Source: Deltaproteobacteria bacterium
GTDB lineage: Bacteria > Desulfobacterota > Desulfuromonadia > Desulfuromonadales > Geopsychrobacteraceae
Direction of reading: 5' to 3'
DNA: 64,000 bases
NCBI GenBank assembly: GCA_024276935.1
Contig: JAJRWH010000073.1
Coordinates: 1-64,000, forward strand
Shown: positions 10,437 to 18,804 of the stretch, in pieces
Numbering within the stretch: position 1 is the stretch's first letter
How the letters are laid out: each line of letters opens with the position of its first letter
Made by a program: the position numbers and the translations under genes
The notes under the pieces: generated by a model
What the model was told of the DNA's origin: nothing
Databases searched by the model: none
What the model saw: the letters and a program-made list of their open reading frames with translations, nothing else

Positions 10437-10453
10437 AAACTGTGGAGGAAATA

Positions 10454-10981
10454 ATGAGCGAAAACAACACTGCAGCCGTCGAAACAGTCCTTGGAACAGA
10501 GGAAAATGAAGATACTCAAAAGGACAAATACCTGACATTTCACTTGGCTGGCGAGGACTACGGCATTGAAATCCGTTATGTCATTGAAATAATAGGCATT
10601 CAAAAAATCACCGAAGTTCCTGATATGCCACCCTTTATTCGGGGAGTCATAAATCTGCGTGGCAAGGTGATTCCAGTTATGGATGTTCGTGCCAGATTCA
10701 GCATTGAAGATCGGGCCTATGACGATCGCACCTGTATTATTGTCGTCAATATTGAAGGTACAGAAGTGGGCCTTGTGGTCGATGAAGTCAGTGAAGTTGC
10801 TGATATCCCCGAAAAAAATGTCGAACCTCCGCCACGGACCGGAAAAAGCACCGGCAGTCGTTATATTCAGGGGATGGGCAAGATTGGTGAAGAGGTCAAG
10901 ATTTTGCTCGACGTTCAAAAACTGCTCTTTGATGAAGAGATGCAGCAGCTTATGGGAACAATTGCTGATGAGCAGGAATGA
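10454..10981 (+). CDS. cheW: Chemotaxis coupling protein CheW
   Basis: An adaptor that links receptors to CheA, 175 residues. The ATG at 10454 is preceded by GGAGGAAATA at good spacing, which rules out the upstream in-frame GTG at 10442. The single CheW domain carries YLTFHLAGEDYGIEI, IRGVINLRGKVIPVMD and VGLVVDEVSEV, all conserved family segments. A short acidic N-terminal extension of about 25 residues precedes it. It starts 17 bases after cheA and is surely in the same operon. Confidence 0.95.
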   Translation: MSENNTAAVETVLGTEENEDTQKDKYLTFHLAGEDYGIEIRYVIEIIGIQKITEVPDMPPFIRGVINLRGKVIPVMDVRARFSIEDRAYDDRTCIIVVNIEGTEVGLVVDEVSEVADIPEKNVEPPPRTGKSTGSRYIQGMGKIGEEVKILLDVQKLLFDEEMQQLMGTIADEQE

Positions 10982-11307
10982 AGGATTGTCGGCTCACATG
11001 CAGGGCGCCCCCTTAGCAGGGAAGCAATCATGCACCTGCCTCATTCTCTAACAGTGGCACTTTGAATAAAGATGACCCTGATGCCGTTGGCGATCCTTGG
11101 GATGTTTGTTCTTTTGCTAACTTGGCGGCCCCAACAAGGCCACACCCATCGCTATGGAAATTGGGGGATCCAGAGGCAGAACCAAACAGAAATGACCGGG
11201 AACATAACAGATTCACAGCCGTCCCCACCAGAAAGTTGGGACTCAACTTCAACAGGCTCTCGATCATCATGAACTTGGCTAGATCCGAGCAAACAGCAGG
11301 AAGGGTT
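10982..11307. other. Unexplained 326-bp gap between cheW and cheR
   Basis: The longest gap inside the che operon. One frame stays open from 11062 into cheR, but the extra 82 codons show no CheR homology and CheR normally starts close to the 11308 site. Another short frame (11072-11272) encodes a hydrophobic stretch but has no ribosome binding site. GC-rich complementary blocks (GGCCCC and AAGGCC near 11130) could pair. I cannot match any riboswitch class. Confidence 0.6.
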
Positions 11308-12168
11308 ATGATTCAGGCTCCAGGCATAAATACCGGAATGATGACAATCAGCGATAATGAGTTTGCTGCCTTACGTGACCTTATCCACAAACGTTTTGGC
11401 ATCAATCTGACCGAGCAGAAACGCTCATTGCTGGTTGGTCGCTTGCAAAAACTGATGCGAACTCGAGGTTTTGCCACATTTCAGCAATATATTGATTTTC
11501 TCACCGGAGACAAATCAGAACAGGGATTAAGTGAGCTGGTCGATCTTATCTCAACCAATCATACCTATTTCAACCGTGAGAAAGATCACTTTGATTATTT
11601 TTATGAAACAGCACTACCAACGGTTGTCGAACGTCTCAAGCAACAAAACCGCCGTGACCTGCGCGTCTGGTGTGCCGGAAGTTCAACCGGTGAGGAGCCC
11701 TATACCCTGGTCATGTTGATGAAAGAATATCTGGGAACTGATTATAAAAATTGGGACGCAGGGATTCTCGCAACCGACATTTCTGATCGTGCCCTGACGA
11801 CAGCCCGGGCAGCAATCTATCCTCAAGATCGTGTTGATCAACTTCCAGCCAATCTGCGCAACAAGTATTTTACCCCCGCAGGAGACGGCCAACTCGCCGT
11901 GCGCGAAGAAATCAAACGCGAAGCAACCTATCGCCGTTTTAATTTGATGAATACCAGCTTTCCCTTCAAAAAACCCTTCCAGATCATCTTCTGTCGCAAC
12001 GTGATGATCTATTTTGATCAGCCGACCCGCGATGCCCTGGTAGCACGCTTCCACCAGCATACAGAACCTGGAGGGTACCTTTTTATCGGTCACTCTGAAA
12101 CTCTGGGTCGGACGCAAATCCTCTACAGGTATCTACAGCCTGCGTTATACCAGAAAGGAGATGCCTGA
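11308..12168 (+). CDS. cheR: Chemotaxis protein methyltransferase CheR
   Basis: Methylates receptor glutamates using S-adenosylmethionine. The ATG at 11308 has AGGAAGG upstream and gives 286 residues, the family length; a longer open frame to 11062 is not supported. The N-terminal helical domain contains FAALRDLIHKRFGINL, and the catalytic domain has LISTNHTYFNREKDHF, the SAM-binding VWCAGSSTGEEPYTLVM, ATDISDRALTTAR and IIFCRNVMIYFD. It ends in TGATG with the start of cheB, indicating translational coupling. No C-terminal receptor-tethering pentapeptide site or TPR domain is present. Confidence 0.93.
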   Translation: MIQAPGINTGMMTISDNEFAALRDLIHKRFGINLTEQKRSLLVGRLQKLMRTRGFATFQQYIDFLTGDKSEQGLSELVDLISTNHTYFNREKDHFDYFYETALPTVVERLKQQNRRDLRVWCAGSSTGEEPYTLVMLMKEYLGTDYKNWDAGILATDISDRALTTARAAIYPQDRVDQLPANLRNKYFTPAGDGQLAVREEIKREATYRRFNLMNTSFPFKKPFQIIFCRNVMIYFDQPTRDALVARFHQHTEPGGYLFIGHSETLGRTQILYRYLQPALYQKGDA

Positions 12169-13220
12169 TGGTTCGCCCAATCCGTGTATTGATCGTCGAT
12201 GATTCGGCTCTGGTGAGAAATATTCTGAGTCAAGGGCTCAATCTCGACCCCGGAATCGAGGTTGTCGGAACCGCATCTGATCCTTACCAGGCCCGCGACA
12301 AAATCGTTCAGCTACGTCCCGATGTCCTGACGCTGGATGTCGAAATGCCTCGTATGGACGGAGTCGCGTTTCTGCGTAAATTAATGCCACAATTCCCCAT
12401 GCCGGTGGTGATGGTCAGTTCTCTGACTCAACGCGGCAAACAGATCACTATCGACGCCCTGGATGCCGGTGCCGTCGACTTTGTTGCCAAGCCAACCAGC
12501 AACGTCGCCAGTGGCCTGAACGCCATGATTGGCGAGCTTCAGGTTAAAGTAAAAATAGCCTCAACAGCTAATGTGGCCCATTGGAAAGGCAAACGTGTCG
12601 AGACCCGGCCACAACCCCTGGCGGGAAGCAAAGCCCTCGCAGAATCAACCGATAAAGTCATCGCCATTGGAGCATCAACCGGCGGCACTGAAGCGATTCG
12701 CAAAGTCATTACCCAATTCCCGGCAACAACACCTGGTGTTGTCATCGTTCAGCACATGCCTGGCGGTTTCACCAAAATGTTCTCAGATCGCTTGAATACC
12801 CTCTGTGCCATGGAAGTCAAAGAAGCGCAGGATGGTGATCGAGTACGCAACGGTCTGATTCTGATTGCGCCCGGCGGTATGCAAATGAAGGTCGTGCGGT
12901 CAGGTGGTTTCTACCAGGTCAAATGTGGAGGCAGTGACAAGGTCAGTGGGCACTGCCCTTCGGTTGACGTCATGATGCGTTCAGTTACCGAGCATGTTGG
13001 TGCCAATGCCGTTGGAGGCATGCTGACAGGGATGGGAGGAGACGGCTCGGACGGAATGCTCGAAATGAAAAAAGCTGGCGCACGCTGTATCGCCCAGGAT
13101 GAAGCAAGTTCGGTCGTTTTTGGCATGCCGAAAGTAGCCTTCGAAAAGGGAGGAGCCGAAAAACTTGTCCCTCTCGACAAAATCGCTCAAACGTTACTCA
13201 ATCTGCTGGCGGAGAAATAA
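12168..13220 (+). CDS. cheB: Chemotaxis methylesterase CheB
   Basis: Removes methyl groups from, and deamidates, receptors when phosphorylated by CheA. The receiver domain (residues 1-125) has VLIVDDSALVRN and the phospho-Asp in TLDVEMPRMDG, with the conserved Lys in DFVAKPT. The esterase domain contains the catalytic Ser in AIGASTGGTEAI, His in VQHMPGGFTKMF and Asp in GMGGDGSDGM. Length 350 residues, as expected. It overlaps cheR by one base and is followed by cheD, a common gene order. Confidence 0.96.
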   Translation: MVRPIRVLIVDDSALVRNILSQGLNLDPGIEVVGTASDPYQARDKIVQLRPDVLTLDVEMPRMDGVAFLRKLMPQFPMPVVMVSSLTQRGKQITIDALDAGAVDFVAKPTSNVASGLNAMIGELQVKVKIASTANVAHWKGKRVETRPQPLAGSKALAESTDKVIAIGASTGGTEAIRKVITQFPATTPGVVIVQHMPGGFTKMFSDRLNTLCAMEVKEAQDGDRVRNGLILIAPGGMQMKVVRSGGFYQVKCGGSDKVSGHCPSVDVMMRSVTEHVGANAVGGMLTGMGGDGSDGMLEMKKAGARCIAQDEASSVVFGMPKVAFEKGGAEKLVPLDKIAQTLLNLLAEK

Positions 13221-13224
13221 ACAA

Positions 13225-13713
13225 ATGGGGCAGATCATCTTAGGAGTTGGCGATTACGGCGCCTCGAACCGACCCGGCGAGGAGGTCAAAACCTTCGCTC
13301 TCGGATCCTGTGTTTCAGTCGTGTTGCTTGATCCCAAAACCAGAACTGTAGGGATGGTACACGTCGCCTTGCCGGAATCAACAATCAACAAAGCAAAATC
13401 AGTAGAAAAACCAGGCTATTTTGCTGATACCGGGATCCCGGCATTACTGTCTGAAATGGCCAAATTCGGCTGCAATCCAAAGGGAAAAGGAATGGTGGTG
13501 AAGCTTTGCGGCGGAGCCAACGTCATGGATACAAACGATACCTTTCAGATTGGCAAGCGAAATGCCCTGTCGATCAAAAAGGTTCTCTGGAAGTACGGCA
13601 TGGGGGCTGTCGCCGAAGACCTCGGCGGAAACTTCAGCCGCACCGTTTCTGTTTCTGTGGACACTGGTGAGATCACTCTCAGTTCACCAGGCCGTCCCAA
13701 CTGGAAGCTTTGA
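13225..13713 (+). CDS. cheD: Chemoreceptor glutamine deamidase CheD
   Basis: Deamidates receptor glutamines and, in systems with CheC, binds CheC to tune adaptation. The ATG at 13225 starts the domain directly (MGQIILGVGDYG); a longer frame from 13165 only overlaps cheB. The catalytic Cys is in ALGSCVSVVLLD and the His in GMVHVALP; GGANVMD is a further family motif. Length 162 residues, normal. Its presence beside several CheX/CheC-like genes fits a CheC-CheD type of adaptation. Confidence 0.94.
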   Translation: MGQIILGVGDYGASNRPGEEVKTFALGSCVSVVLLDPKTRTVGMVHVALPESTINKAKSVEKPGYFADTGIPALLSEMAKFGCNPKGKGMVVKLCGGANVMDTNDTFQIGKRNALSIKKVLWKYGMGAVAEDLGGNFSRTVSVSVDTGEITLSSPGRPNWKL

Positions 13714-13724
13714 GGAGGCACACC

Positions 13725-14603
13725 ATGACGACCAAAATTGACCAGGATGAAATTCGCAAGGTCATCGAGTCGGTGCCGATGCTCTCAGCCAGCGCCACTC
13801 AGTTACTTCAGACAACAACCGACCCTGATCACGATCTGATCGAAATAGTTCGTATCGTCAAAACGGATGCGACTTTGACAGCCCGAGTTCTGAAAGTTGT
13901 CAACTCCGCTGCCTTTGGACTGATCAATGAGATCACTTCACTGGACCGGGCGATTTCCTATTTAGGCGAACGGCTGATCGTTGGTATCGCTATCGGTGAT
14001 TGTGCCTCCCAACTGTTCAATAAAGAACTTAAGGGTTACGAGGGGGAACATGGCGATCTTTGGCGACATGATCTGCGAACCGCCATCGCCTCACGCGAAG
14101 TTGTGACTCAAAGTAACTCAACCATCAGCCCGGATCTGGCATTTACCGCAGGATTACTTCATGACATTGGTAAGGCGCTGATTTCTGACTACCTGCATGG
14201 AACTGCCAGTGCCGTGCTGGAAAAAATTGAAAACGAAGAAATCAGTGACTATCTGAGTGCCGAAGAAGAATTGATCGGGTTCGACCACACAAGAGCCGTA
14301 CATGAATTGGCACTGGTGTGGAAGCTCCCGGAAGCCATCACCGAAGTCATTCGCTTTCACCATGCCCCGAGTGAAGCACGCGATGAATTCAAAGAGTTGG
14401 TTTACGCCGTTCACCTGGGAGACAACATTGCCATGATGGGTGGCTGCGGTACCGGAGCTGACAGCATGCGCTACAAATTGGATAACAACTACTGTCAATT
14501 CATGGATCTTCAACCTGCCGCACTGGCCAATGTCATGCTGGCGGTCAATGATGATTTTAATAAACTTGAACGCTCCTTCGCAGAAGCAGGGGAATCGAAC
14601 TGA
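13725..14603 (+). CDS. HDOD domain protein
   Basis: A 292-residue single-domain HDOD protein. The ATG at 13725 has GAGGAGG upstream and lies 11 bases after cheD. Characteristic segments are VPMLSASATQLLQ, the helix with IVKTDATLTARVLKVVNSAAFG, and AGLLHDIGKALI, a degenerate HD-like motif. HDOD proteins are regulatory or scaffold proteins, often next to chemotaxis or two-component genes, and usually lack catalytic activity. Its stop overlaps the start of the next receiver gene (TGATG), so the two are made together; it may act as the output of that receiver. Confidence 0.88.
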   Translation: MTTKIDQDEIRKVIESVPMLSASATQLLQTTTDPDHDLIEIVRIVKTDATLTARVLKVVNSAAFGLINEITSLDRAISYLGERLIVGIAIGDCASQLFNKELKGYEGEHGDLWRHDLRTAIASREVVTQSNSTISPDLAFTAGLLHDIGKALISDYLHGTASAVLEKIENEEISDYLSAEEELIGFDHTRAVHELALVWKLPEAITEVIRFHHAPSEARDEFKELVYAVHLGDNIAMMGGCGTGADSMRYKLDNNYCQFMDLQPAALANVMLAVNDDFNKLERSFAEAGESN

Positions 14604-14977
14604 TGAAACGTATCGTAATCGCAGATGATTCATCCACAGCCCGCATGTTTATCAAACGCTGCCTCGATATTATCGGGCTGGGTGACGCCGAAATTGTTGA
14701 AGCTGAACATGGCAAAGATGCACTTGCCGCGGCCAAGGCAGCGCCGACAGACTTGCTGCTGACCGATCTGAACATGCCGGTTATGGATGGTGAAACACTT
14801 TTGAAGTGGATCAAAGCCAGTCCCAAACTCTGTGAAATGCCCGTCGTTATCATCACCAGCGCCGGAAACCCGGCCAAAGAACAGGAGCTGCTTGAACTCG
14901 GAGCACTGAAGGTTCTCAACAAACCAGTGGCACCACCAATGCTGATGGATGCGCTGGAAGACTTTATTGACGACTGA
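14603..14977 (+). CDS. CheY-like response regulator
   Basis: A stand-alone receiver of 124 residues. It has the acidic pair in VIADDSSTARM, the phospho-Asp in LLTDLNMPVMDG, the Thr/Ser position in VIITSAGNP and the Lys in LNKPVAPP. No output domain is attached. It overlaps the HDOD gene and is followed 28 bases later by a CheX-like gene. The FliM-binding role of classical CheY cannot be assumed, since two receivers of similar size occur in this operon. Confidence 0.9.
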   Translation: MKRIVIADDSSTARMFIKRCLDIIGLGDAEIVEAEHGKDALAAAKAAPTDLLLTDLNMPVMDGETLLKWIKASPKLCEMPVVIITSAGNPAKEQELLELGALKVLNKPVAPPMLMDALEDFIDD

Positions 14978-15005
14978 CCTGTACTTAACTTCAGGGAGAA
15001 AAACC

Positions 15006-15482
15006 ATGCCTCATCAGGATACTGCACTTTATAAAGCCATGCTTGATGCCGTTCGGCAAACACTTGAAAATATGGCCTTTGTCGAGGTCACCGAACAGCC
15101 CGAAGAACTCGAGCTGAAAATTCCGGACGAAGCCAGCTGGGTCAGTATTTTAATTCATGATCCTGTCCAGGGTGAGATTCGTTTGGCGATGCCGCAAATC
15201 CTGTTACAGGAAATGACAGCCAACATGTTCGGCATTGAAACCGAAGAAGCCACAGAAAGCCAGCAACAAGACATCATTGCTGAAATCCTCAATACCCTGG
15301 CAGGACTTTTCATGACCAATCTGTTGCCCGATGACAAAACCTATCAATTGGGCCTGCCGGAACATGGCGATGGGCCACTGCCGGAGAATGAAGACAACGC
15401 CATAGTCTGGAACTTGCAGATTGAAAATTCTCCCCTGCTCCTGGTTGCCAGTGGAGTGGGGCTCGTATCTGAAAACCACTAA
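15006..15482 (+). CDS. CheX/CheC-like domain protein (first of the cluster)
   Basis: A 158-residue protein that starts at 15006 with GGGAGAAAAACC upstream; the longer frame from 14949 only overlaps the previous gene. The pattern LTNLxx-type fold of CheC/CheX is suggested by EILNTLAGLFMTNLL, which carries the E-x2-N pair used by these phosphatases, preceded by a strand with GEIRLAMP. It is more diverged than the two CheX genes at 15931 and 16409. A likely role is dephosphorylation of one of the neighbouring receivers; this is inference from family and position between two CheY-like genes. Confidence 0.7.
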   Translation: MPHQDTALYKAMLDAVRQTLENMAFVEVTEQPEELELKIPDEASWVSILIHDPVQGEIRLAMPQILLQEMTANMFGIETEEATESQQQDIIAEILNTLAGLFMTNLLPDDKTYQLGLPEHGDGPLPENEDNAIVWNLQIENSPLLLVASGVGLVSENH

Positions 15483-15504
15483 AACGTCTAAAAGGAGAAA
15501 TATC

Positions 15505-15876
15505 ATGGGTAAAACAGTCTTGATCGTCGATGATTCCAACACTATGCGTAAAATCGTTTCACGAGCCTTGAGACAAGCAGGAATCGACTTTGATCAGATT
15601 CTTGAAGCCGGTGACGGCCAGGAAGCACTTGATGTTCTGGGTGCGAACTCAGTTGATGTTGTTCTCAGCGATATCAATATGCCCAATATGACCGGGCTTG
15701 AATTTCTTAAAGCCAAATCTGAAGATGATGCCATCAAGGATATCCCCGTCGTTATGATCTCAACGGAAACCGGTGCAGATATTATTGATCAGGCCAAAGC
15801 ACTTGGGGCCAAAGGAGCGGTCAAAAAACCTTTTACTCCCGACCTGATCAACGACACTCTTGGCCCCCTTCTTTAA
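15505..15876 (+). CDS. cheY: CheY-like response regulator (second)
   Basis: A stand-alone receiver of 123 residues with AAAGGAGAAATATC upstream of the ATG. Conserved sites are VLIVDDSNTMRKIV, the phospho-Asp in VVLSDINMPNMTG, the Thr in VMISTETG and the Lys in AVKKPFTPD. It is closer to canonical CheY than the receiver at 14603, because it keeps DDSNTMR, STE and KPF. It is the best candidate for the diffusible output of CheA here, and the two genes that follow encode CheX phosphatases that could reset it. Confidence 0.92.
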   Translation: MGKTVLIVDDSNTMRKIVSRALRQAGIDFDQILEAGDGQEALDVLGANSVDVVLSDINMPNMTGLEFLKAKSEDDAIKDIPVVMISTETGADIIDQAKALGAKGAVKKPFTPDLINDTLGPLL

Positions 15877-15930
15877 GGATATCGACGACAGGTACTGAAA
15901 TAAAAATACTCTTTGACTACGAGGTTTATC

Positions 15931-16389
15931 GTGAACCACGCCGAACAAATAGCAGATGCAACTTGTGAGATTTTCTCAAGTATGATCATGCTCGAAGTCA
16001 CCCCTAAAGAAGCCGGAAAACGAACCGATCCGGCGTTTTCAGACAGCATCAGTGGAATGGTCGGTCTGGCAGGAACTGTCAAGGGAAACCTGGCAATCCA
16101 CCTCCCCTCTTCGGTCGCAACAGCTGTGACAACCGCATTTCTCGGTATGGACGTTGAGACAATCGATGATGATGTCTGTGATGCGATTGGAGAATTGGCC
16201 AACATGCTCGCTGGAGCGGTCAAAACCGCTATCGACCCGAGTGGTAGTGACATAAAGTTGTCTATGCCTTCAACCGTCTATGGTGACTCCTACAGCCTTG
16301 ACTGTCTTGATTGCGGAGTCAGTGTCCTGGTTCCTTTTGATCTCGATGGTACCGAGTTCAGTGTCGAACTCCTCTTGGCCGAGACCTGA
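15931..16389 (+). CDS. cheX: CheX-type CheY-P phosphatase
   Basis: A 152-residue protein. The GTG at 15931 (ACGAGG upstream) matches the alignment with its neighbour at 16409; a TTG at 15913 would add six residues. The CheX fold is indicated by ISGMVGLAGTVKGNLAIHLP, a helix leading to DDDVCDAIGELANMLAGAVK with the catalytic E-x2-N pair, and VLVPFDLDG near the end. CheX dephosphorylates CheY-P. It starts 54 bases after the second cheY. Confidence 0.88.
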   Translation: MNHAEQIADATCEIFSSMIMLEVTPKEAGKRTDPAFSDSISGMVGLAGTVKGNLAIHLPSSVATAVTTAFLGMDVETIDDDVCDAIGELANMLAGAVKTAIDPSGSDIKLSMPSTVYGDSYSLDCLDCGVSVLVPFDLDGTEFSVELLLAET

Positions 16390-16408
16390 ATCCCCTGGAG
16401 ATTGACTC

Positions 16409-16867
16409 GTGGAATTTGCCCAAAAAATCAAACAGGCCACCGAAGAAATCTTCTCCACCATGATCTTTCTTGATCTGAAACCAGGGGAACCACTCGCCCA
16501 GGGGAAAGAGGATCTTGGTTGCCATGTATCAGCAATGATCGGCCTTTCTGGTGATTTTAACGCACTCATCGGGATTCACTGCCCGGAACAGGTCGGTTTG
16601 GCCATTGGTGGTTCTATGCTGGGTATGGAACTGCAGACCATTGATGATGATATCAAGGATGCTCTTGGAGAGATTGCCAATATGCTGGCAGGTAGCCTCA
16701 AAGAGGCCTTTGCCTCCGAAAATATCGACCTGATGCTGGCCATCCCGACGACTATATCCGGAAATTCCTATAAAGTGTCTGCTCCTTCTGGGAGTAATCG
16801 GATTCTGCTTCCCTTTGATCTAGAAGCCGGTCGTTTTTATATCGACCTCAAATACTCACTCAGTTAG
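16409..16867 (+). CDS. cheX: CheX-type CheY-P phosphatase (paralogue)
   Basis: A 152-residue paralogue of the preceding protein, starting at a GTG at 16409 with GGAG upstream. Corresponding segments are VSAMIGLSGDFNALIGIHCP, DDDIKDALGEIANMLAGSLK with the E-x2-N pair, and ILLPFDLEA. The two proteins clearly share ancestry by tandem duplication but are diverged, so each may serve a different receiver. After it comes a 120-bp gap with short hairpins and no gene. Confidence 0.88.
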   Translation: MEFAQKIKQATEEIFSTMIFLDLKPGEPLAQGKEDLGCHVSAMIGLSGDFNALIGIHCPEQVGLAIGGSMLGMELQTIDDDIKDALGEIANMLAGSLKEAFASENIDLMLAIPTTISGNSYKVSAPSGSNRILLPFDLEAGRFYIDLKYSLS

Positions 16868-16987
16868 CAGCTGTCCATACAGAAACACAAGAAAAGACGA
16901 CCCCTTTTCGTCCATTGTGGCATGGTTCCAGCAAAATAGAAGAGCAATGGCGAAGCTCTGTCATTTCACTGACACCAGGGGACTATT

Positions 16988-18751
16988 GTGGAACACCAGG
17001 CAATTGTAGAAGTTGTTTTTAAAGCGGTTGTAGAAGCCTTACCAAATGAGCTGGGCGCACTACTCGGGCAGGAATTGAGTTGCAGTGAGCCCGTTTGTCA
17101 GCTGGTCTCTAAAGAAAACCTTTTTTCAACAACCTCCCGTCCAAAATCAACCCTGGCCCATCTGAAGGTCACCGGGGACCATGAAGGGGAAGCCTTTCTG
17201 GTCCTGCCGGTCAAAACATCCATCATCTTCGGCGGCACATTGATCATGCTGCCACAAGACCAGATTGAAGAGAATGCCCGCAGCGAAACTCTCGACGGAG
17301 AGGTTGCCGATGCCTACGGCGAAGTCGCCAACATTCTTGCCGGAATCCTTACCCAGATTTTTCTCGACAAATATCCAAAGAGTTTGCGCTTTGTTCGCAC
17401 AGAAGTTGATGAATTCGTTGACAGCAACATCGATATTTCTTCACAACAACCATTACCCCCCGGTCACTATTTTCAACTTAGTTGTGAATTGAACATGGGA
17501 GGCGAAAACCTCGGCACCCTGGAAGTTGTCACTCCGGCAGAACTTCTTGATCTCAGTGCACCCGAAATCGAAGAATCGCCCGAGGAAACACCTGAAAAAA
17601 CATCAGAAACAGAACAGAAGGAGACTCCCCCTTCGTCCTCTGCTGAAACCGACAAAACCGAGGACAATCCGCCAACCTCGGCCCCACCCTTTGCCGATGC
17701 CAAAAAAGTGGCCGACATTGTCCTGAAAGCGACGATTGAACAGGTCGCTGAAGAGGTTGGTGCCCTGCTGGGGCAAAGTTTCACCTGCAGTGACCTGCAA
17801 CTGGAGATGGTCTCCAAAAGCAATTTTTTCAACAACTATTGTCTCGACAAATCAATTCTCACCCATGTTGAAGTCAGTGGCGACACCAGTGGGAAAATGT
17901 ATCTGTTAAACCAGACCAAAGATGCAATCCTCATGGGGGGCACTCTTATCATGCTCCCGGAAGAAGAAATTCAAGGTCATATAGGAAAAGGAGCCTTTGA
18001 TGGCGAAGTTGCTGACGCCTACGGTGAAGTCGTCAATATTATCTCCGGAGGCCTGACTCAAACCTTTTTGGATCGTTTTCCTCAGCAACTCAGATTTGTT
18101 AAAACAACCGCTGAAACAATTGTACCAACCAAGATCATCCCCACAGATGACGCTCCCTTTCCGGAAGGTCTCTACTATCTCGCCAGTTGCACCATTGCCC
18201 TGCAAGGAACCCCGCTGGACAAGCTGTACCTGTTATTTCCTGCTGAGATTCTCGGGCTTGAAGATTATCAGGAAAAAAGCCAGTCGGCACCTTCTGCCCA
18301 GGAGGCCTCAACCACGGCACAAGGTTCCGCCGCAACATCACCGAATTCATCACGTCAGGCACCACAACCGCCCGCAGATGCAACTCCGGTTGTATTGATT
18401 ATTGCCGACAATCAGGAAGATGCAGAAGCAATCAGCAAAAACCTCACCAGTGATAATTATCAGACCAAAATCATCGGTTTTAAGGACGATATTCGGGCTA
18501 TCTTCAGCAGTCATCCTGTTCTGGGAATTTTCTTGTTGATGGCAGAAGTTGGTGAGAAGGGTTTTTCTGTCGCGATTAAACTCCAGTCAAGCGGTTACCC
18601 GCTGCCACCAGTCATCGCAGCCGGTCCAGAATGGACCCGATCTGCCGTACTTAAAGCCGTTAAATATGGAGCACGGGATATCCTCGTCACCCCGGCTTCG
18701 GATGATGAAATCCGCGAAAAAGCCAAACAGCACATCGCTATCCCGGCATAA
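16988..18751 (+). CDS. Double CheX-like domain protein with degenerate receiver
   Basis: A 587-residue protein starting at a GTG. Residues about 8-145 and 241-382 are an internal duplication: both contain LGALLGQ-type starts, GGTLIMLP and DGEVADAYGEVxNI, which keeps the E-x2-N pair of the CheC/CheX phosphatases. A linker rich in Pro, Glu, Thr and Ser joins them. From about residue 466 a receiver-like fold follows (VVLIIADNQEDAEAI), but where the phospho-acceptor Asp is expected the sequence is IFLLMAEVGEKG, with no Asp, and the Lys region reads DILVTPAS. So it should not be phosphorylated in the usual way. A role in the neighbouring che pathway is inferred from position. I know no named family with this exact order. 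Confidence 0.8.
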   Translation: MEHQAIVEVVFKAVVEALPNELGALLGQELSCSEPVCQLVSKENLFSTTSRPKSTLAHLKVTGDHEGEAFLVLPVKTSIIFGGTLIMLPQDQIEENARSETLDGEVADAYGEVANILAGILTQIFLDKYPKSLRFVRTEVDEFVDSNIDISSQQPLPPGHYFQLSCELNMGGENLGTLEVVTPAELLDLSAPEIEESPEETPEKTSETEQKETPPSSSAETDKTEDNPPTSAPPFADAKKVADIVLKATIEQVAEEVGALLGQSFTCSDLQLEMVSKSNFFNNYCLDKSILTHVEVSGDTSGKMYLLNQTKDAILMGGTLIMLPEEEIQGHIGKGAFDGEVADAYGEVVNIISGGLTQTFLDRFPQQLRFVKTTAETIVPTKIIPTDDAPFPEGLYYLASCTIALQGTPLDKLYLLFPAEILGLEDYQEKSQSAPSAQEASTTAQGSAATSPNSSRQAPQPPADATPVVLIIADNQEDAEAISKNLTSDNYQTKIIGFKDDIRAIFSSHPVLGIFLLMAEVGEKGFSVAIKLQSSGYPLPPVIAAGPEWTRSAVLKAVKYGARDILVTPASDDEIREKAKQHIAIPA

Positions 18752-18784
18752 AAAACACCCGCCGACATACCAAACAACAGCAGG

Positions 18785-18804
18785 CAGAGCCCTGCTCTGT
18801 TTTT
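18785..18804 (+). terminator. Terminator of the che operon
   Basis: A perfect CAGAGC-CCT-GCTCTG hairpin is followed by five T on the plus strand. It lies 34 bases after the 587-residue gene and abuts the stop of the convergent sigma-54 activator gene. Confidence 0.75.

Noticed and set aside
11062-11307. Longer CheR start adding 82 residues
   Set aside because: The added residues lack CheR homology and there is no convincing ribosome binding site, while the ATG at 11308 has AGGAAGG.
18785-18804. Bidirectional terminator for both convergent genes
   Set aside because: The T tract is present only on the plus-strand side, so only the che operon is clearly terminated.
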